From Medicago truncatula (taxonomy: Eukaryota > Streptophyta > Magnoliopsida > Fabales > Fabaceae): a stretch of 64,000 nucleotides of DNA. Position numbers and translations under genes: made by a program. Every line of letters starts with the position of its first letter. Position 1 is the first letter of the stretch. Below, piece after piece: positions 10,666 through 21,659 of the stretch. Location of the stretch: positions 6,758,001 to 6,822,000 of the forward strand of contig NC_053049.1 of assembly GCF_003473485.1 (NCBI RefSeq). Reading direction: 5' to 3'. A model generated the notes under the pieces. It was not told where the DNA came from and made no database searches. It was given only the letters and a program-made list of their open reading frames with translations.

Positions 10666-11607
10666 GGGTTAATAGGCCTTTACCCCCCTGCAATATAGGT
10701 CACTTTTGGTTTTCCCCCCTGTAAAATTTTTTTTTTAAATTCCGTCCTTGTAAAATTTTTTTGTTTTGAAAAACCCCCCTAGCCCAGCTGACTGTGCATT
10801 TTCGCTGATGTGGCACGCTGAATCACCGTTTTCTGATGACGTGGCACGCTGACTGTATAATTTTTATTTTTTTAATTTTTTTTATTGTGTACACGTGGCA
10901 TTTGTGATTTTTTTTATAAAAAAATAATTAAAATTTTTTAAAAAAACGAAAAAAATTTAAAAAATGCTGAAAAAATAAAAAAAATTATTAAAAAATTTAT
11001 AAAAATGAAAAAATACCTGAAAAATTAAAAAAATCTGGAAATTTTTTTTATAAAAATTAAAAAAAATCTCATAAAATGAAAAAATCTAGAAGAAATTTTA
11101 ATAATTAGAAAATTTATTTCGAAATTTTTAAAAAAAATTCAAATTTTTTCAGGAATTTGATCTTTTTTAGAATTATATTTTACGAGATTTTTTTTATAAA
11201 AAAATAGGAATTTTTTCCAGATTTTTTCATTTTATGAGTATTTTTCCGGTATTTTATCAGATATTTTCATATTTATAAATTTTTCTAGATTTTTTTTTTA
11301 AAATTTCCAGAATTTTTTTTTTTCACCATTTTTTTTCGTTTTTTTAAAAAAATTCAATTATTTTTTAAAAAAAAAATCACAAATGCCACGTGTACACAAT
11401 AAAAAAATAAAAATTATACAGTCAGCGTGCCACGTCATCAGAAAACAGTGACTCAGCATGCCACATCAGCGAAAATGCACAGTCAGCTGGGCTAGGGGGG
11501 TTTTTCAAAACAAAAAATTTTTAAAAGGACGGAATCTAAAAAAAAAAATTTACAGGGAGAAAACTAAAAGTGACCTATATTGCAGGGGGGTAAAGGCCTA
11601 TTAACCC
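10666..11607. mobile_element. 942-bp fold-back (MULE-type) element, 9-bp TSD
   Basis: Long inverted arms of about 250 bp (10666-10915 and 11360-11607) start GGGTTAATAGGCCTTTACC and end with its complement. The centre is a highly AT-rich, itself quasi-palindromic spacer. It is flanked by TTATATCTG at 10657-10665 and 11608-11616, a perfect 9-bp target duplication typical of Mutator-like elements. It has no coding capacity. The arms include GTGCCACGTCATCAG and CACGTGTACAC words, which hold CACGTG/ACGT cores. Confidence 0.85.
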
Positions 11608-12072
11608 TTATATCTGCATGCATATTTGTACTATGTTTGTTAGTTGGAGATGACCCTTACTTTTGGACAGATGACCGTCAATCTGTCTTTCCTCCTTGGT
11701 GGTGACGTCGGGGAGGCAAAGTGATCTAGTAGATGAAGACGCAAGTAAAACGGTGGTGCACATTTGGAGGCTTGATATATTCCGACACTGGTATTAGCCT
11801 TGTTGAGAAAACTTTTCACAAGCATCCAGAACTTTGACCAGTTAGGTGTAGTGTTGGGTAGAAAAAGGTTAAGTGCCTTGTTATTAGGAATATTATATTT
11901 TTTATGTAAAATTTACTATTTTAGAAATTCAAAGAGAAACTTATTTATTGGTTTATTTTAAAATTGACGAGTCTTACGTTACATTTATTATTTTAAAAGA
12001 AATATATATATATATATTCGTCTTTTTGCTAAGAATTTTGCTAATTAACGTCCGAAAAATCAGGTCGTTACA

Positions 12073-12413
12073 CAAGGGGTCTTGTATATCTGTTTTATTC
12101 TTTCTCCTTTTAGTGATGATATTTTTCTGAGGCCTTTTTTATTTTCTGATTTAACAGAAAGGGGTTTGGTGGAATCAGCAAAAAAAAAAAAAAAAAGTGC
12201 ATGGAGTTCTTTTTTTGTAATTGAGTGGAAATGACAGGCCCTATGGGACTAGAAATGTAGACAGTTGTACTTACATATGTTGAGATTTTAAGGCTTTGCA
12301 AGGTTTTATTTCTGCAAGGGGTCTTGTATATCTGTTTTATTCTTTCTTAGTGATGATATTTCTCTGAGGCCTTTTTTATTTTCTGATTTAACAGAAAGGG
12401 GTTTGGTGGAATC
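12073..12413 (+). repeat. Tandem duplication split by the solo LTR
   Basis: About 100 bases at 12073-12176 (CAAGGGGTCTTGTATATCTG... to GGTGGAATCA) recur at 12312-12413 with few changes. The sequence just left of the second copy (12252-12311) recurs at 7707-7767, left of the solo LTR. The original unit was therefore continuous, was duplicated in tandem, and the first copy was then split by the LTR. Confidence 0.8.
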
Positions 12414-12579
12414 AAAAGTCGATAGATTTTTTAGAGATATTTTGGTGAATGGTGAATTATGGGCTGCTGGAGTGTCGTGGGTGTCGACTCGTTTAGATGT
12501 CTTCGTATCAGATGATCACAAAATTATTCTGAACAATGTATTAGGTTGTTGCCACAAAATTATATTATTATCAACAACA

Positions 12580-12966
12580 ATAATCTTCGATGAGTCATTT
12601 ATCGCAACAATAATGAGATTGTTGAGAGAAATAAAAAACTTATTACAACGACTTAAATTACACGTTGCTATATGTATATTAAAGAGTTAAACTATTCCCA
12701 GCAACAATAAATTTTGTTGAGAAAAATAAAAACCTATTATGACAACTAAAATTAGTCGCTACTATATGTATATAGAAAAGTTCTATTATTTGCAGCGACA
12801 ATAATTGTTGTTGGGATATGTAATTTTCTCCAACAATAATAAAATTGTTGAGGAAAAAATAACTTATTGCAACAATTTAAATTAGTCGTTGTTATATGCA
12901 TTTATTGTCAACAAATTGAATATCGCTGAGAAAAAGTTGCTGCCAAATATCATATTTCTTTTAGTG
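12580..12966. mobile_element. Subterminal repeat array of a CACTA-like element
   Basis: Three to four imperfect copies of a roughly 110-base unit occur (CAACAATAA...TTGTTGAGAAAAATAAAAA...TTAGTCGTTGCTATATGTAT), ending ATATTTCTTTTAGTG. The array and the end resemble one terminus of a CACTA element. The other terminus is not evident. The block is absent from the right inverted arm. Confidence 0.4.
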
Positions 12967-14281
12967 ATATCTCATCAATACTTCTAATGAGAAAATCGTG
13001 CTCTCCCTACAAGAAAATCAGTGATTTGCTACGGTGAAAATGGTAGCTAATTCGTAGCTAATTCCTAGTAAAACATATTTAACTACAATTTAGTTGCGAA
13101 TCATCTATCGCACTGATCGTTGCATGGATTGGACGGAAAATTATCTATCAAAATATTTCCTAGCCAATTGACAACTAAATCTAATAAAATCTTAGCTAGT
13201 CCCCTATTAAAATGTAGCAAAGTAGTGTTCAAAAGTTTATGTTTCCAAACTATTTCGCTAGGACATTGGCACAATAATTCTGCAGTAAATTCCTAGCTAA
13301 ATGTTCCTAGCAATTTCTATACTAGTTTCAAGCTTTTTATATAATTTGATAATCATTATGACGATCCTTCTGATCAAAGTTGGTTTTTATTTTTCATTTT
13401 TTTTATAACTCTATCAACATTGATAATCGTTATTACGTGCTCACTTAATTGTCAATGATTAACCGTTAGTTAAAATTGACAAAATAATATATATTAATAG
13501 TGCTTTTCTCATCTATGTGTTTGTACTTGTTGAATAGATTGATAACACAACTAGAAAGCAATTTTCAAACTATATATCTCCGATATTCATTAAGAGAACC
13601 ACTAAGTAATTTCATACGACCGTTAACAAAACCGAGCAAAAATAACTATCAAACTCTCATTCAACAGAAGTAGGGACACATTTTTGCAACTTTAAAGTAT
13701 TAACCAAATATGTAGTATATAATAGCTTCTTTGCATCATCGAATAGAAGTGTATCAAATATATATCTGACTGTTCCTGGAGGTTCCGATAAAAAGTGCAG
13801 ATAGATCTGTGGTCTGACACATAAGAAAAATAAGATATCTGTTAATGCATGTTCTCATGTTGCTGGGCACAAGTATGCTGGGAATAGTTCTATACAGTCC
13901 AGGACCAGATGTAGTTATATACAATCACTGGTAAGTTCAATGGCTTGATAATTGCATTACCAAATTTTGAAGATTTTTAGTGTTCATAGTTTAAATTGTA
14001 GTACATCAAAATCATTTATAGGCATGACAAAGACTATGTTGATGCTATTGATATTCCTATATATTGGAGGTTGGTAATTTTGTGATTATGCATTTTGTAT
14101 CTTTCAATGAAATCATAATTTGAAGGAATTATGGTTGAGAAACCTGAAAGGGGAGAGGTTTATTTAGTAAATTTACTATCAATATATAGATTGATATATT
14201 AAGGAAAATTATAGTAGTTATAAGTTGTTAGAGAAGTTAGCTAATTAGTTATATTGTTTAGTTGGAGAAGTATATGACAAG
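12967..14281. other. No gene recognised
   Basis: A repeat-like segment at 13000-13330 is rich in TAGCTAATTCCTAG words, again transposon-terminus style. From 13840 onward the sequence rejoins the inverted duplication (TGCATGTTCTCATGTTGCTGG). No coding region is seen. Confidence 0.4.
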
Positions 14282-14627
14282 ATGCTTCAGAGGCTTACCT
14301 ACCGCCGGCTCCACGAAACGCCACCAAATCCAACCAACATAGGGTTGTCAAAACCCCCCGGTGGGAAGCTTGTTTATCAGACAAAGAAGAAGAGATCAGC
14401 TAGTGGACCAATGTGCCTATTACTGGAAATTTAAGTCCGACAAAGTACAAGAGATCAAGGTACCTAGAAACAGAAGCTGGACCGTGAATCATGCATATTG
14501 TAGTATTTTATGTGGAGGCGCTGTTAGAGAAAGAATCATTCGAGCTTTCTTGGTTGAAGAGAAAAAGATAGTCAAGAATGTTCTGAAGATCCGAAAGAGA
14601 AAGGAAAAACAAGCTTTGAAGGGATGA
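14282..14627 (+). pseudogene. RPL34: Ribosomal protein L34e pseudogene, left arm
   Basis: Reading from the ATG at 14282 gives MLQRLTYRRLHETPPNPTN, then [15 protein letters not shown] and SASGP, clearly cytosolic eL34. A second frame continues with [17 protein letters not shown] and then [20 protein letters not shown] and [15 protein letters not shown], the eL34 C-terminus. The middle is broken by frameshifts and a segment missing around the VTGKRIQGI region. No intron interrupts the coding region, so a processed pseudogene is likely. A related copy lies in the other inverted arm (46522-46822). Confidence 0.85.
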
Positions 14628-16300
14628 ATTTTATGAAAGGAGACATATCTTTTCAGAGGAATTTTAGGTTTGAGTGATTATAGTACAAGCACAAAATTTA
14701 TTAGAGTTGTTCCCTTTGTGAATTTTTTGCTCATTTGGCTTCTTTGAACTCATTATGATACAGTTTTGTATGTCTTGATTTTATGTTGATTGTTTATTGA
14801 TATTTTCATGTTTTTCTCTTGGAAAGAAAAAAACTTTCAGAGAAGTATATTGTATAAATAAGGGATTACAATGATAGAGCGAAGTATCTTCGACCATTGT
14901 AATTGTGAATAGAGAATTTTCTATTGTGACGGAGAAACCCTTGGAGGAGAGGTTTTCTCCTATTCTATTTATATTTAACAAGTCAAGCGTTCATTCTTTG
15001 AAATTCAAATATTGGGTTCCTAACTTCTACCAGTTGGTCAAGAGCTGGCATGTGCTTGACAATTATGTTTCGGCTGATGACTCTCTCTAAGCAAGAATAG
15101 GTCAGGCTCTATATGTTTGGTTTCGACATGTAGAATGGGGTCGTAGGATAGAACAACAATGCTAACATTGTTGCAGAGCATCGCCATAGTGCGGCAAGGG
15201 CCCCGTAATTCTTTCAACTGTGACTGAACCCAGAAAACTTCAGTGATGTTGTTTTGTAGACACCTCAAACTTGGATTGGGCTACGTAGAGAATGCTTTTT
15301 GGAGTACTAATATATGAGGTTTTCCCCCTCAGTCCTCAATTTAAAAGTCAATGATAGGCACATGGTGGCTGAACGATAATAGACCATGTTGTAAGGTACC
15401 TTATAGTTAGCTGAGGATTCATTTTACTGACTTACAGTGGCTGTCAAGAGTCAGATATATAAATTGGAAAGATTTATTCGCTACATAGCTTATTTCTTGG
15501 CTGCTAATGGTGGCATATTGAAGAGCACCTACAATAGATATGAAGATGGAAGGATCCTCAAGATAATCCGCCCAAACTTTGACAATTTTAAGTTGGAAAT
15601 AATGGGAGTGACAATTTATTTTGCATCAGTCTTATTTGGCCATGTCAAGAAATCACAAATGAGCATAGATTGCTTTATACAATTTGCACACTAGAGATTT
15701 ATCTTCTAATCCAAAGCCTACGCTGCTACATAGGCATCTAGTTCAAAAATAATGTTGTTTTCATTCAATCATCTGTTGTGAACTTCAATTCTCATTCATT
15801 TATCAGGATATTTCCCATGTGCTTTGTTAACTTTGTCTGATTAAATTTGTATATTTCATACATTATTTACCCTAGTATTACCAGTTTTATTTAGTAGTCT
15901 GTTATATATTATGCTGTTTAATTAATTGCTTAGTAAGTTATAGGTTGCTGGGGGTTGTACACTTCGAATTTCACGAGTTCCTTGATTTCCATTTATTTGT
16001 TCCTTTCTTCATGTTTTGCAATTTATGTAGTTGATATTATGTAAAGTATGGAATGATCTTATTTCAATTCGATGACAAGGAAGGTGTATTTAGAGTTTGG
16101 GGTAGTAAGAACTAGTAAACCTCTTGGTCCTAGCTCAACATATTAAGCCCAAGTTCAGAGGTTAGAATTGATAGGAGAGTAATTAACCATGTGTTTGTGA
16201 TGATTGCTAAATTTGATCGATGCTTTTACTTGTTCAGATGTTGCATGCATGTAAAGTTCTTAGCTCCTACTTCTCCTTTTCTTATACTCCTTTCCCTCTT
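14628..16300. other. Inverted-duplication DNA without a recognised gene
   Basis: This is conserved in the right arm (about 44950-46440), with an indel of about 300 bases near 15720 relative to 45430-45785. An 85-codon open frame at 15437-15694 shows no family I recognise and I do not call it a gene. Confidence 0.5.
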
Positions 16301-16319
16301 TATTTTTCTTCTTGTTACC

Positions 16320-16870
16320 AAAGGCTGTTTAGAGGCCAAAGGAGCTAGCATTGATGCGAAAATATCAAATGGTGTGGAGTGGAAGGCTTCGGATCCAATA
16401 ATGCAAGGTTTGGCATGAAAAATAAAACTTCGATCAACCCATTTCTCTTTTGGGAAGTTTATATAAATTTCTCTCAAGGTGTTGGTTTCTAGATTAGCAA
16501 GGGTAATGAACTCGATTATTTCTGTCAATCGGATTTCGTGAAAGGGAGACATTTGGTGGATGCGGGTGTAGTTTGTTAACGAAGTTGTAGATTTGGCTAA
16601 GAGCTCTAAGCGAGAATGTATAATTTTTAAAAGAACAATAATATTTGTACATCTATTTATTGACAACTTTGGTGTCAACCTTATTTTTCTCTCTTCTTAT
16701 TGGTTAAAAACAATGGAGAGAGAAAAAGGAACAGAGAGTTTAAAAACAACATGTGAGTATAAGAGAAAAAGTTGTCAAAAAGTTGTCACAAAATTGTTGT
16801 ACATATATATCATTTTTCTTTTTAAAGTAGATTTTGATAAAGCTTATGATTAAAGTTTTTTAAGTTTTAG
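16320..16870 (+). mobile_element. L1-type LINE reverse transcriptase fragment, frameshifted
   Basis: Read across frames it gives PISLLGSLYKFLS, then ASRLAKVMNSIIS-like residues, FVKGRHLVDA, a VVNEVVDLAKSSKRECIIF block and VDFDKAYD, the fingers and palm of a plant L1-type reverse transcriptase. Stops and frameshifts are frequent. The coding stretch is split between IIF(K) and VDFDKAYD by a 187-bp MITE (16632-16818). The homologous right-arm copy (about 44545-44790) lacks the MITE. Confidence 0.85.
16632..16818. mobile_element. MULE-type MITE inserted in the LINE
   Basis: It starts AGAACAATAATATTTGTACA and ends TTGTACATATATATCATTTTTC as imperfect inverted ends. It is flanked by TTTTTAAA at 16624-16631 and 16819-16826. 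The right inverted arm has a single TTTTTAAA (44550-44557, complement) and no insert, which confirms the boundaries. Two relatives lie at 40611-40794 and 40817-41001. Confidence 0.85.
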
Positions 16871-17439
16871 TAAACGAATTTTTTTAATGTTCTAAATATG
16901 CATGCAAAAAGTCGTTAAAAAAATTAACAATTGAAGATTAGTTAAACAAATTTGGTTTTAACAAGAACTAAATTTGTGCGCATAAAATTTTATAAAGACT
17001 TAAAATTTTATTAAAATTAAGGATTAGACTTAGAACGTCTTAATGTTATACAAAGACCAAAAATAAATAATTATATACAAAAGGTTTTAAAACACATTTT
17101 TATAACTAACATGGCATGTTTGCCAATTATTAACATCTCCATCTCCATCCCATCTTTGAATCTCGGAAAAAAAAATTAATTAATTAATCCATATTCAGTC
17201 AAAGGAGAATTTCTTCATCAAAGTTAGGGCAAGTTAGTTTGGACGGGTTTTATCTTTGATTATAAAGGATAATGAAACCAAAACAAGAAGGGAAAAAAAA
17301 AACTTTTAAAACTATTCTTCTTCTTTCATAGTTGAAGATGAACCCTGGTGTTTTTTTTAAGGGTGAACCATGTAGTTTTTGTTGCCCTAGAATGGAAGTA
17401 CATAATTTTTATATGAGCGAGATAAAAAAAAAAAAAAAA

Positions 17440-17803
17440 ATCTCTGTGACTCCATATGACAGATGTTTTACAGGCTTCTATGAGAGTGAAGTTTGGGGGA
17501 TGCTTAGGCCTCAAATGGATCATAACTCTGGGTCACCAGAGGGTTATTTTTGAATCAGACAGTAAGATGTTAGTTGATGATGTGCATTCTAACAAGGTGA
17601 ATCATATGAAGTATGGTTTAAAAGTTAAAAATTGCAGAAGTTTACTCTGAAATTTTAACAACCATAAAGTTGTGTTTATTATGCGTCAAACATACAGAAA
17701 CGCTCATGCTTTTATAAGAGTAGCTTTATCCCATGCTTCGTGCAATATTTTTGATATAATTCTAAGTTGTATTACTACTATTATTATTAATAAAATGACT
17801 TAA
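17440..17803 (+). mobile_element. LINE-associated RNase H (RVT_3-like) fragment
   Basis: The open stretch from 17456 reads VKFGGCLGLKWIITLGHQR, then VIFESDSKMLVDDVHS. In another frame it continues VVFIMRQTYRNAHAFIRVAL and SHASCNIF. This is the plant RNase H pattern of a DSK motif followed by RQxNxxAHxLAR. It contains frameshifts. It follows the reverse transcriptase fragment in the same orientation and is probably part of the same old LINE. It is also present in the right arm near 43610-43900. Confidence 0.75.
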
Positions 17804-18580
17804 GTTTGTTTGCCTAAAGAAAAAAAAACTGATTGCTCCATAAGGTGGAAAATGTTACATAAAGTGGACGATGTGGTATTTAAGTAAACTTTATAAAGAA
17901 AACGTGGTTAACGAAACGAAACTTAATGCATTACGTAGCAAATACTTGTCCTTATATCATGAAATATAAAGGAAACTTGATTTATTTAGTTTTAATCATG
18001 GGATGATGACCTTTACTTTATGTGTGGGTCTTAACACTACAAGAAATTTGACCTGTAGTGACAGACAAAAACCGTCACTATAGGCTATTGCTCCGTAGCT
18101 AAAGGTCGCAAAAACATTTACCCACGACCACTTTGGCCGTGCAGTTTACTCAACGAATGGCAACGGAATTTTGTCCGTATGTCATTGCTAGGTGGCCGTC
18201 ACTATATGTTTTAGACCTTTACCTACGGATAAACTGTAGGTATTTCTATGAAATCCAATGAAAATATAAAAGACCTTTACCTACGGTTTGACTGTCACTA
18301 AAAGTATTGATTTTTAAAAAAAATAAAAATTCATTCCACCAAAAATTCTAAAAATTAAATAATTCATAAAATTACCTATAAAATTAGTTTACACCATAAA
18401 TTCTAAAAAATAAATACTTCATAAATTGTAGAATATAAAACTGAAGTCAATAAAATCATGTTAAGTTAATTCAACAATGAAGAATTATGAATAGCAGAAA
18501 ATAATTATTTGTCTCTCTACATTGATAAGAAGTTGAGAACCGCACATTGTAACTAAACTAAGAAATTAATTTATTCTTCT

Positions 18581-19362
18581 CTAAACAAAACCAATCAATT
18601 CTTCAAAATTCCAATGTGATCTTGAAGGCCACCATCCAATCACACCAGGTGGCTTCCCTTGAGCATCACGCAGACGCCAGAATTCTATCTTGACAGAATT
18701 CCTACAAATAATGGTAACATGAGAAAATGAATTCAATACCTGATATTTAACATACTTAGGACAAAATGTTAGGTACCTGGAGAATTCCCTTGGTTGTGAA
18801 GTCAAATCCAGTTGAAAGATGTCCACTGCCATCAATCCATTTGATTATTCGTTGCCTATGGCTATCTGCAAAAAGTAAAAAATAAGTGAGCTAAGTGTAC
18901 AATGCAAAAGAAGTATTGAAAGGGTAATGTATTCACATACTTAGTAACCAAAAAGTATTCATTTATTTCATGAATGAGAATTTTAAGCATACCTTGGTTA
19001 TAGTCCAAAGTAGAACCGTTGTAGTTGCAAACATCCAAATACTCCCCGACAGATAACAGTGGTTGTGCTCCTTCAATATAGTCTTTAACATATTTTGGTG
19101 AATAGCTACAAATGACAGAATTGAGAGGTGTAAAACTATAGCTCCTGAATATATAAAGTAAGAAGCCAAAAGGAAAACAATCAATTTTCAAAAGGTGTAG
19201 CACATCTTACCCTTTGCATAATCAAAACGAAAATCCTGAAAGCCCACATTATGGCAAAGCCACTGAAGCCATCCTATGATATCCTTTCTCACAAAATCTT
19301 GAGTGTGGTCGATATGGGGAAACCCGTGGAAAATGGCCCCAGTGTTTCGATTAACCAGAAAT
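18581..19362 (-). pseudogene. Captured alpha-amylase fragment, four exon-like pieces
   Basis: The pieces match the C-terminal half of a plant GH13 alpha-amylase (AMY2/AMY3 type). Exon-like blocks on the minus strand are 19362-19211 (FHGFPHIDHTQDFVRKDIIG, then GFQDFRFDYAKG), about 19114-18993 (PKYVKDYIEGAQPLLSVGEY, then NYNGSTLDYNQ), 18865-18777 (RQRIIKWIDGSGHLSTGFDF, then TKGILQ) and about 18705-18581 (WRLRDAQGKPPGVIGWWPSR). Each is bounded by GT-AG-compatible sites, so genomic DNA with introns was taken up. The nucleophile Asp (FRFDY) and the acid Glu (SVGEY) are kept. The block with the third acidic residue (NHDTGS) is missing: the frame jumps from WWPSR to HWNFEEL. Not an active enzyme as it stands. 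Confidence 0.9.
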
Positions 19363-19563
19363 GAACAACGCAAAGATACAGCAAGAGGAACACAGGATGT
19401 GGAATAGCCTTTTGTAACTGTTCTTACTGTTACTAAGAAGGCAAAAAAAATAATGTGATGGAGGAAGACTCATATTATCCATTAGAAGTTCAAGCAATCC
19501 ACAGTCATAAAAGAAAAACAATGTAGTAGTAAGAAGAAAAACAATGTAGTAGTGAGAGCACAC

Positions 19564-19616
19564 CTATAAAAGAAAACGAGCTCTCCGATAGTATCCCAAA
19601 CCGGCCCAAATACTTC
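19564..19616 (-). other. Unassigned exon-like segment inside the CACTA element
   Basis: A 53-base stretch lies between an acceptor (TGTGCAG) and a donor (TATAG|GTGTGC). One frame reads EVFGPVWDTIGELVFFY. It sits between the amylase and SHMT pieces on the same strand. Its source is not recognised. It may be a third captured gene or a cryptic exon. Confidence 0.35.
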
Positions 19617-19814
19617 CTGCACAGAAATCAAAACAAATGCTTGCTTTTAAATTTTATAACTTGAATGTGGAACTAAACTAATAATCTTAAGGCAATATAC
19701 TACACAATAGCATAATATCAGACTTACATTTGAGAGAGATATCTATTAATAATTGACTAGTAAAAGATTGGGGAGGGGAAGCCAAGACAGAACTATCATT
19801 ATATTGACAAAGAA

Positions 19815-20345
19815 AAGAGCAACAAGCTTATTGATGGCCTCAGATCAACAAGAACCAGGTGATTATCACTACCACCAGAAACCAGTTTATATCCATGCTC
19901 AACCAAGTAGTTAGTAAGAGCTCTACAGTTAGCAACCACCTGCACAATGATAGGTTTGGGACATTACTATGTGCTTTATGTCAAACTCTAACCAATGATG
20001 AAAAGGGACATTACTATACCTGGTTTTGGTAATTTTTAAAATCTGGAGATTAAGCATACTTCAAGCAAACTGCTAGTCCTCCAATTGTGTGGTTACGAGA
20101 ACCCCCCCTAAAAAAATTCTTCACTATATTAAAATCACAAACTAGGATGGTAAAGAAGGTAAATGAATCTGACTCAATATATTGGTACATAGGATTCATG
20201 CACTTTCTCAATCATAATAGTTAAAAGAGAACTAATTAGAGGATATTCCAAATTTACCTGTAGACCAGGAAAAATAGCATTGTTAATGGCAAACTCCAGA
20301 TCAACTCCATGCACAACATCTTTCTTGAAGAATATCATACCACCT
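19815..20345 (-). pseudogene. Captured serine hydroxymethyltransferase fragment, two exons
   Basis: Exon 20345-20258 reads RGGMIFFKKDVVHGVDLEFA then INNAIFPGLQ and ends at CAG|GTAAAT. Exon 19939 downward begins after GCAG and reads [20 protein letters not shown] then [15 protein letters not shown], after which similarity ends. This is the plant mitochondrial/plastid-type SHMT around the region just after the PLP-lysine motif. The lysine block itself (TTTTHKS) is not included, and the exon between these two in real genes (GGPHNH...) is missing. Not catalytic. Confidence 0.9.
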
Positions 20346-20532
20346 CTTTCTTTCTTGGAGAATTTACAGTGAGGAAATTCATTTGGCCAAAATTACAGTG
20401 AATTTTCTTCTTATAATCCAAGTAAGGTTCAAGTTATTAGTTACAAGGAAACTATACTTAAGCAAGTTAGTAGATAGTATACCTTTCATGAAATTTTACA
20501 CAGTTCCTTACTCTAAATAAATATATCTTACA

Positions 20533-20888
20533 ATTGTTGAAGCTGCCTTTTCAGTCACAATGCTGCCGTCTTTTCGAGTTCGGGTTTCAATATAAATTTC
20601 AGCTCGAGAAGGTTGCACTCCTATAGCCTTCGTTGTCTAAAATTTGTAATAAGGACAGTAAGCATTCTATTTGCAAAACAACCTAGTTGAAAATACTAAT
20701 ACAAGTCATACAAAGAAACATACCATCTCATGAATTAGCCTCGGAAGATTCTTGGTTCCCATACAAGTCATACAAAGAAACATACCATTTTCGGATGAGT
20801 TAGCAAAAGCAAAATTCAGAAAACTTAAAACCCCTCTAATGTAATCCTCCTTAGTTATAGATTTATTTGATACCCAACTCTTATCCAT
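20533..20888 (-). pseudogene. Degenerate En/Spm transposase segments
   Basis: The ATG at 20888 opens MDKSWVSNKSITKEDYIRGV then LSFLNFAFANSSENG, the Transpos_assoc pattern (MDxSWM...Y..GV..FL.FA..N). A second piece at 20637-20533 reads GVQPSRAEIYIETRTRKDGS then IVTEKAA, resembling the C-terminal end of the plant Transposase_24 family (YxxTHTRKDGxxV). Catalytic transposase regions are missing. The 5' position and shared strand suggest that transcription of the whole chimera could begin just above 20888. Confidence 0.75.
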
Positions 20889-21659
20889 TGATAAAACAGG
20901 AGAGAGTCGAGCTGTGAGCTCTACACCTTATTTATGAGCCAATAAGGCTTATAAAACCCAAAAATCTCTCGAGGTTTCTTAGCTAGCTATTTATAAATTT
21001 AACAGTAATACTTCATGAAAAATCAGTTGCACTACATAATCATACCAAGTATTTTAATCTATTTATCCAAAAGGGTCATAGTCCACTTACGGTTGAGTGC
21101 TAAATCTGTATTCTGTATAACAAAGCTGGTTTGCCGTGATCCTCGTAGACTATGTCAGACACAGAACAACAACCAGAGATGTTCCAAAAAATCTTTCGAA
21201 GACTTGACTTCTATACAAATCTTCTTAGCAACCTGCAATAGAAATGTACAAAGTTATATGACAACATTAGCAACCTACTTTAGCTTTTGATATTGATGGA
21301 GCTGGAGGACAGCAATCTATTTCTATTGCCTATAGCACATACTTTCCTACTGCATTCATATTTCGAAAACACACATAAACATGATTTCAAATTGCATACC
21401 GCATCAAGTGATACAGTAATGATATTACGGTTGAGGTAATGTATTTTTGCAACCTTATGAGACCGCAATTGCAGACTATATCACTTACAAACGATTGGAT
21501 ATTTGAAGACACAATATTGATTCCTCTATACATGTTTGAATTAAAGTCTACGGTCATATACAATCCAAACTAAAGAAGGAACCAGATGAGTGGAACCATG
21601 TAGTATACCTATAGGTATGTGAAGACCCAATACTGATTCCTTTATACATGTTTGAATTA

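Larger units (their letters stand above)
7768..12072. mobile_element. Solo LTR of a long-LTR (Gypsy-like) retrotransposon with nested inserts
   Basis: It begins TGTAAGATCCC and ends CAGGTCGTTACA, a TG...CA pair with matching TGTAA/TTACA ends like Tekay-type chromovirus LTRs. It is flanked by TAAGG (7763-7767) and CAAGG (12073-12077), a 5-bp target duplication with one change. The uninterrupted target is visible in the neighbouring duplicate (12290-12330), where the flanks are continuous. Removing the nested elements (7854-8013, 8503-8662 and 10666-11607) leaves about 3 kb. No internal retrotransposon domain was seen, so it is read as a solo LTR. Orientation is not certain. Confidence 0.7.

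Noticed and set aside
14361..14627. 88-codon open frame as an intact gene
   Set aside because: It starts at a GTG in a frame unlike eL34, and only its second half is eL34. It is part of a frameshifted pseudogene.
15437..15694. 85-codon open frame in the inverted arm
   Set aside because: No family recognised, no start context, and I could not follow the frame into the other arm. Not enough support.
16191..16418. 75-codon frame with a signal-peptide-like N-terminus
   Set aside because: The second half overlaps LINE-derived sequence shared with the other arm, where the frame is not kept.
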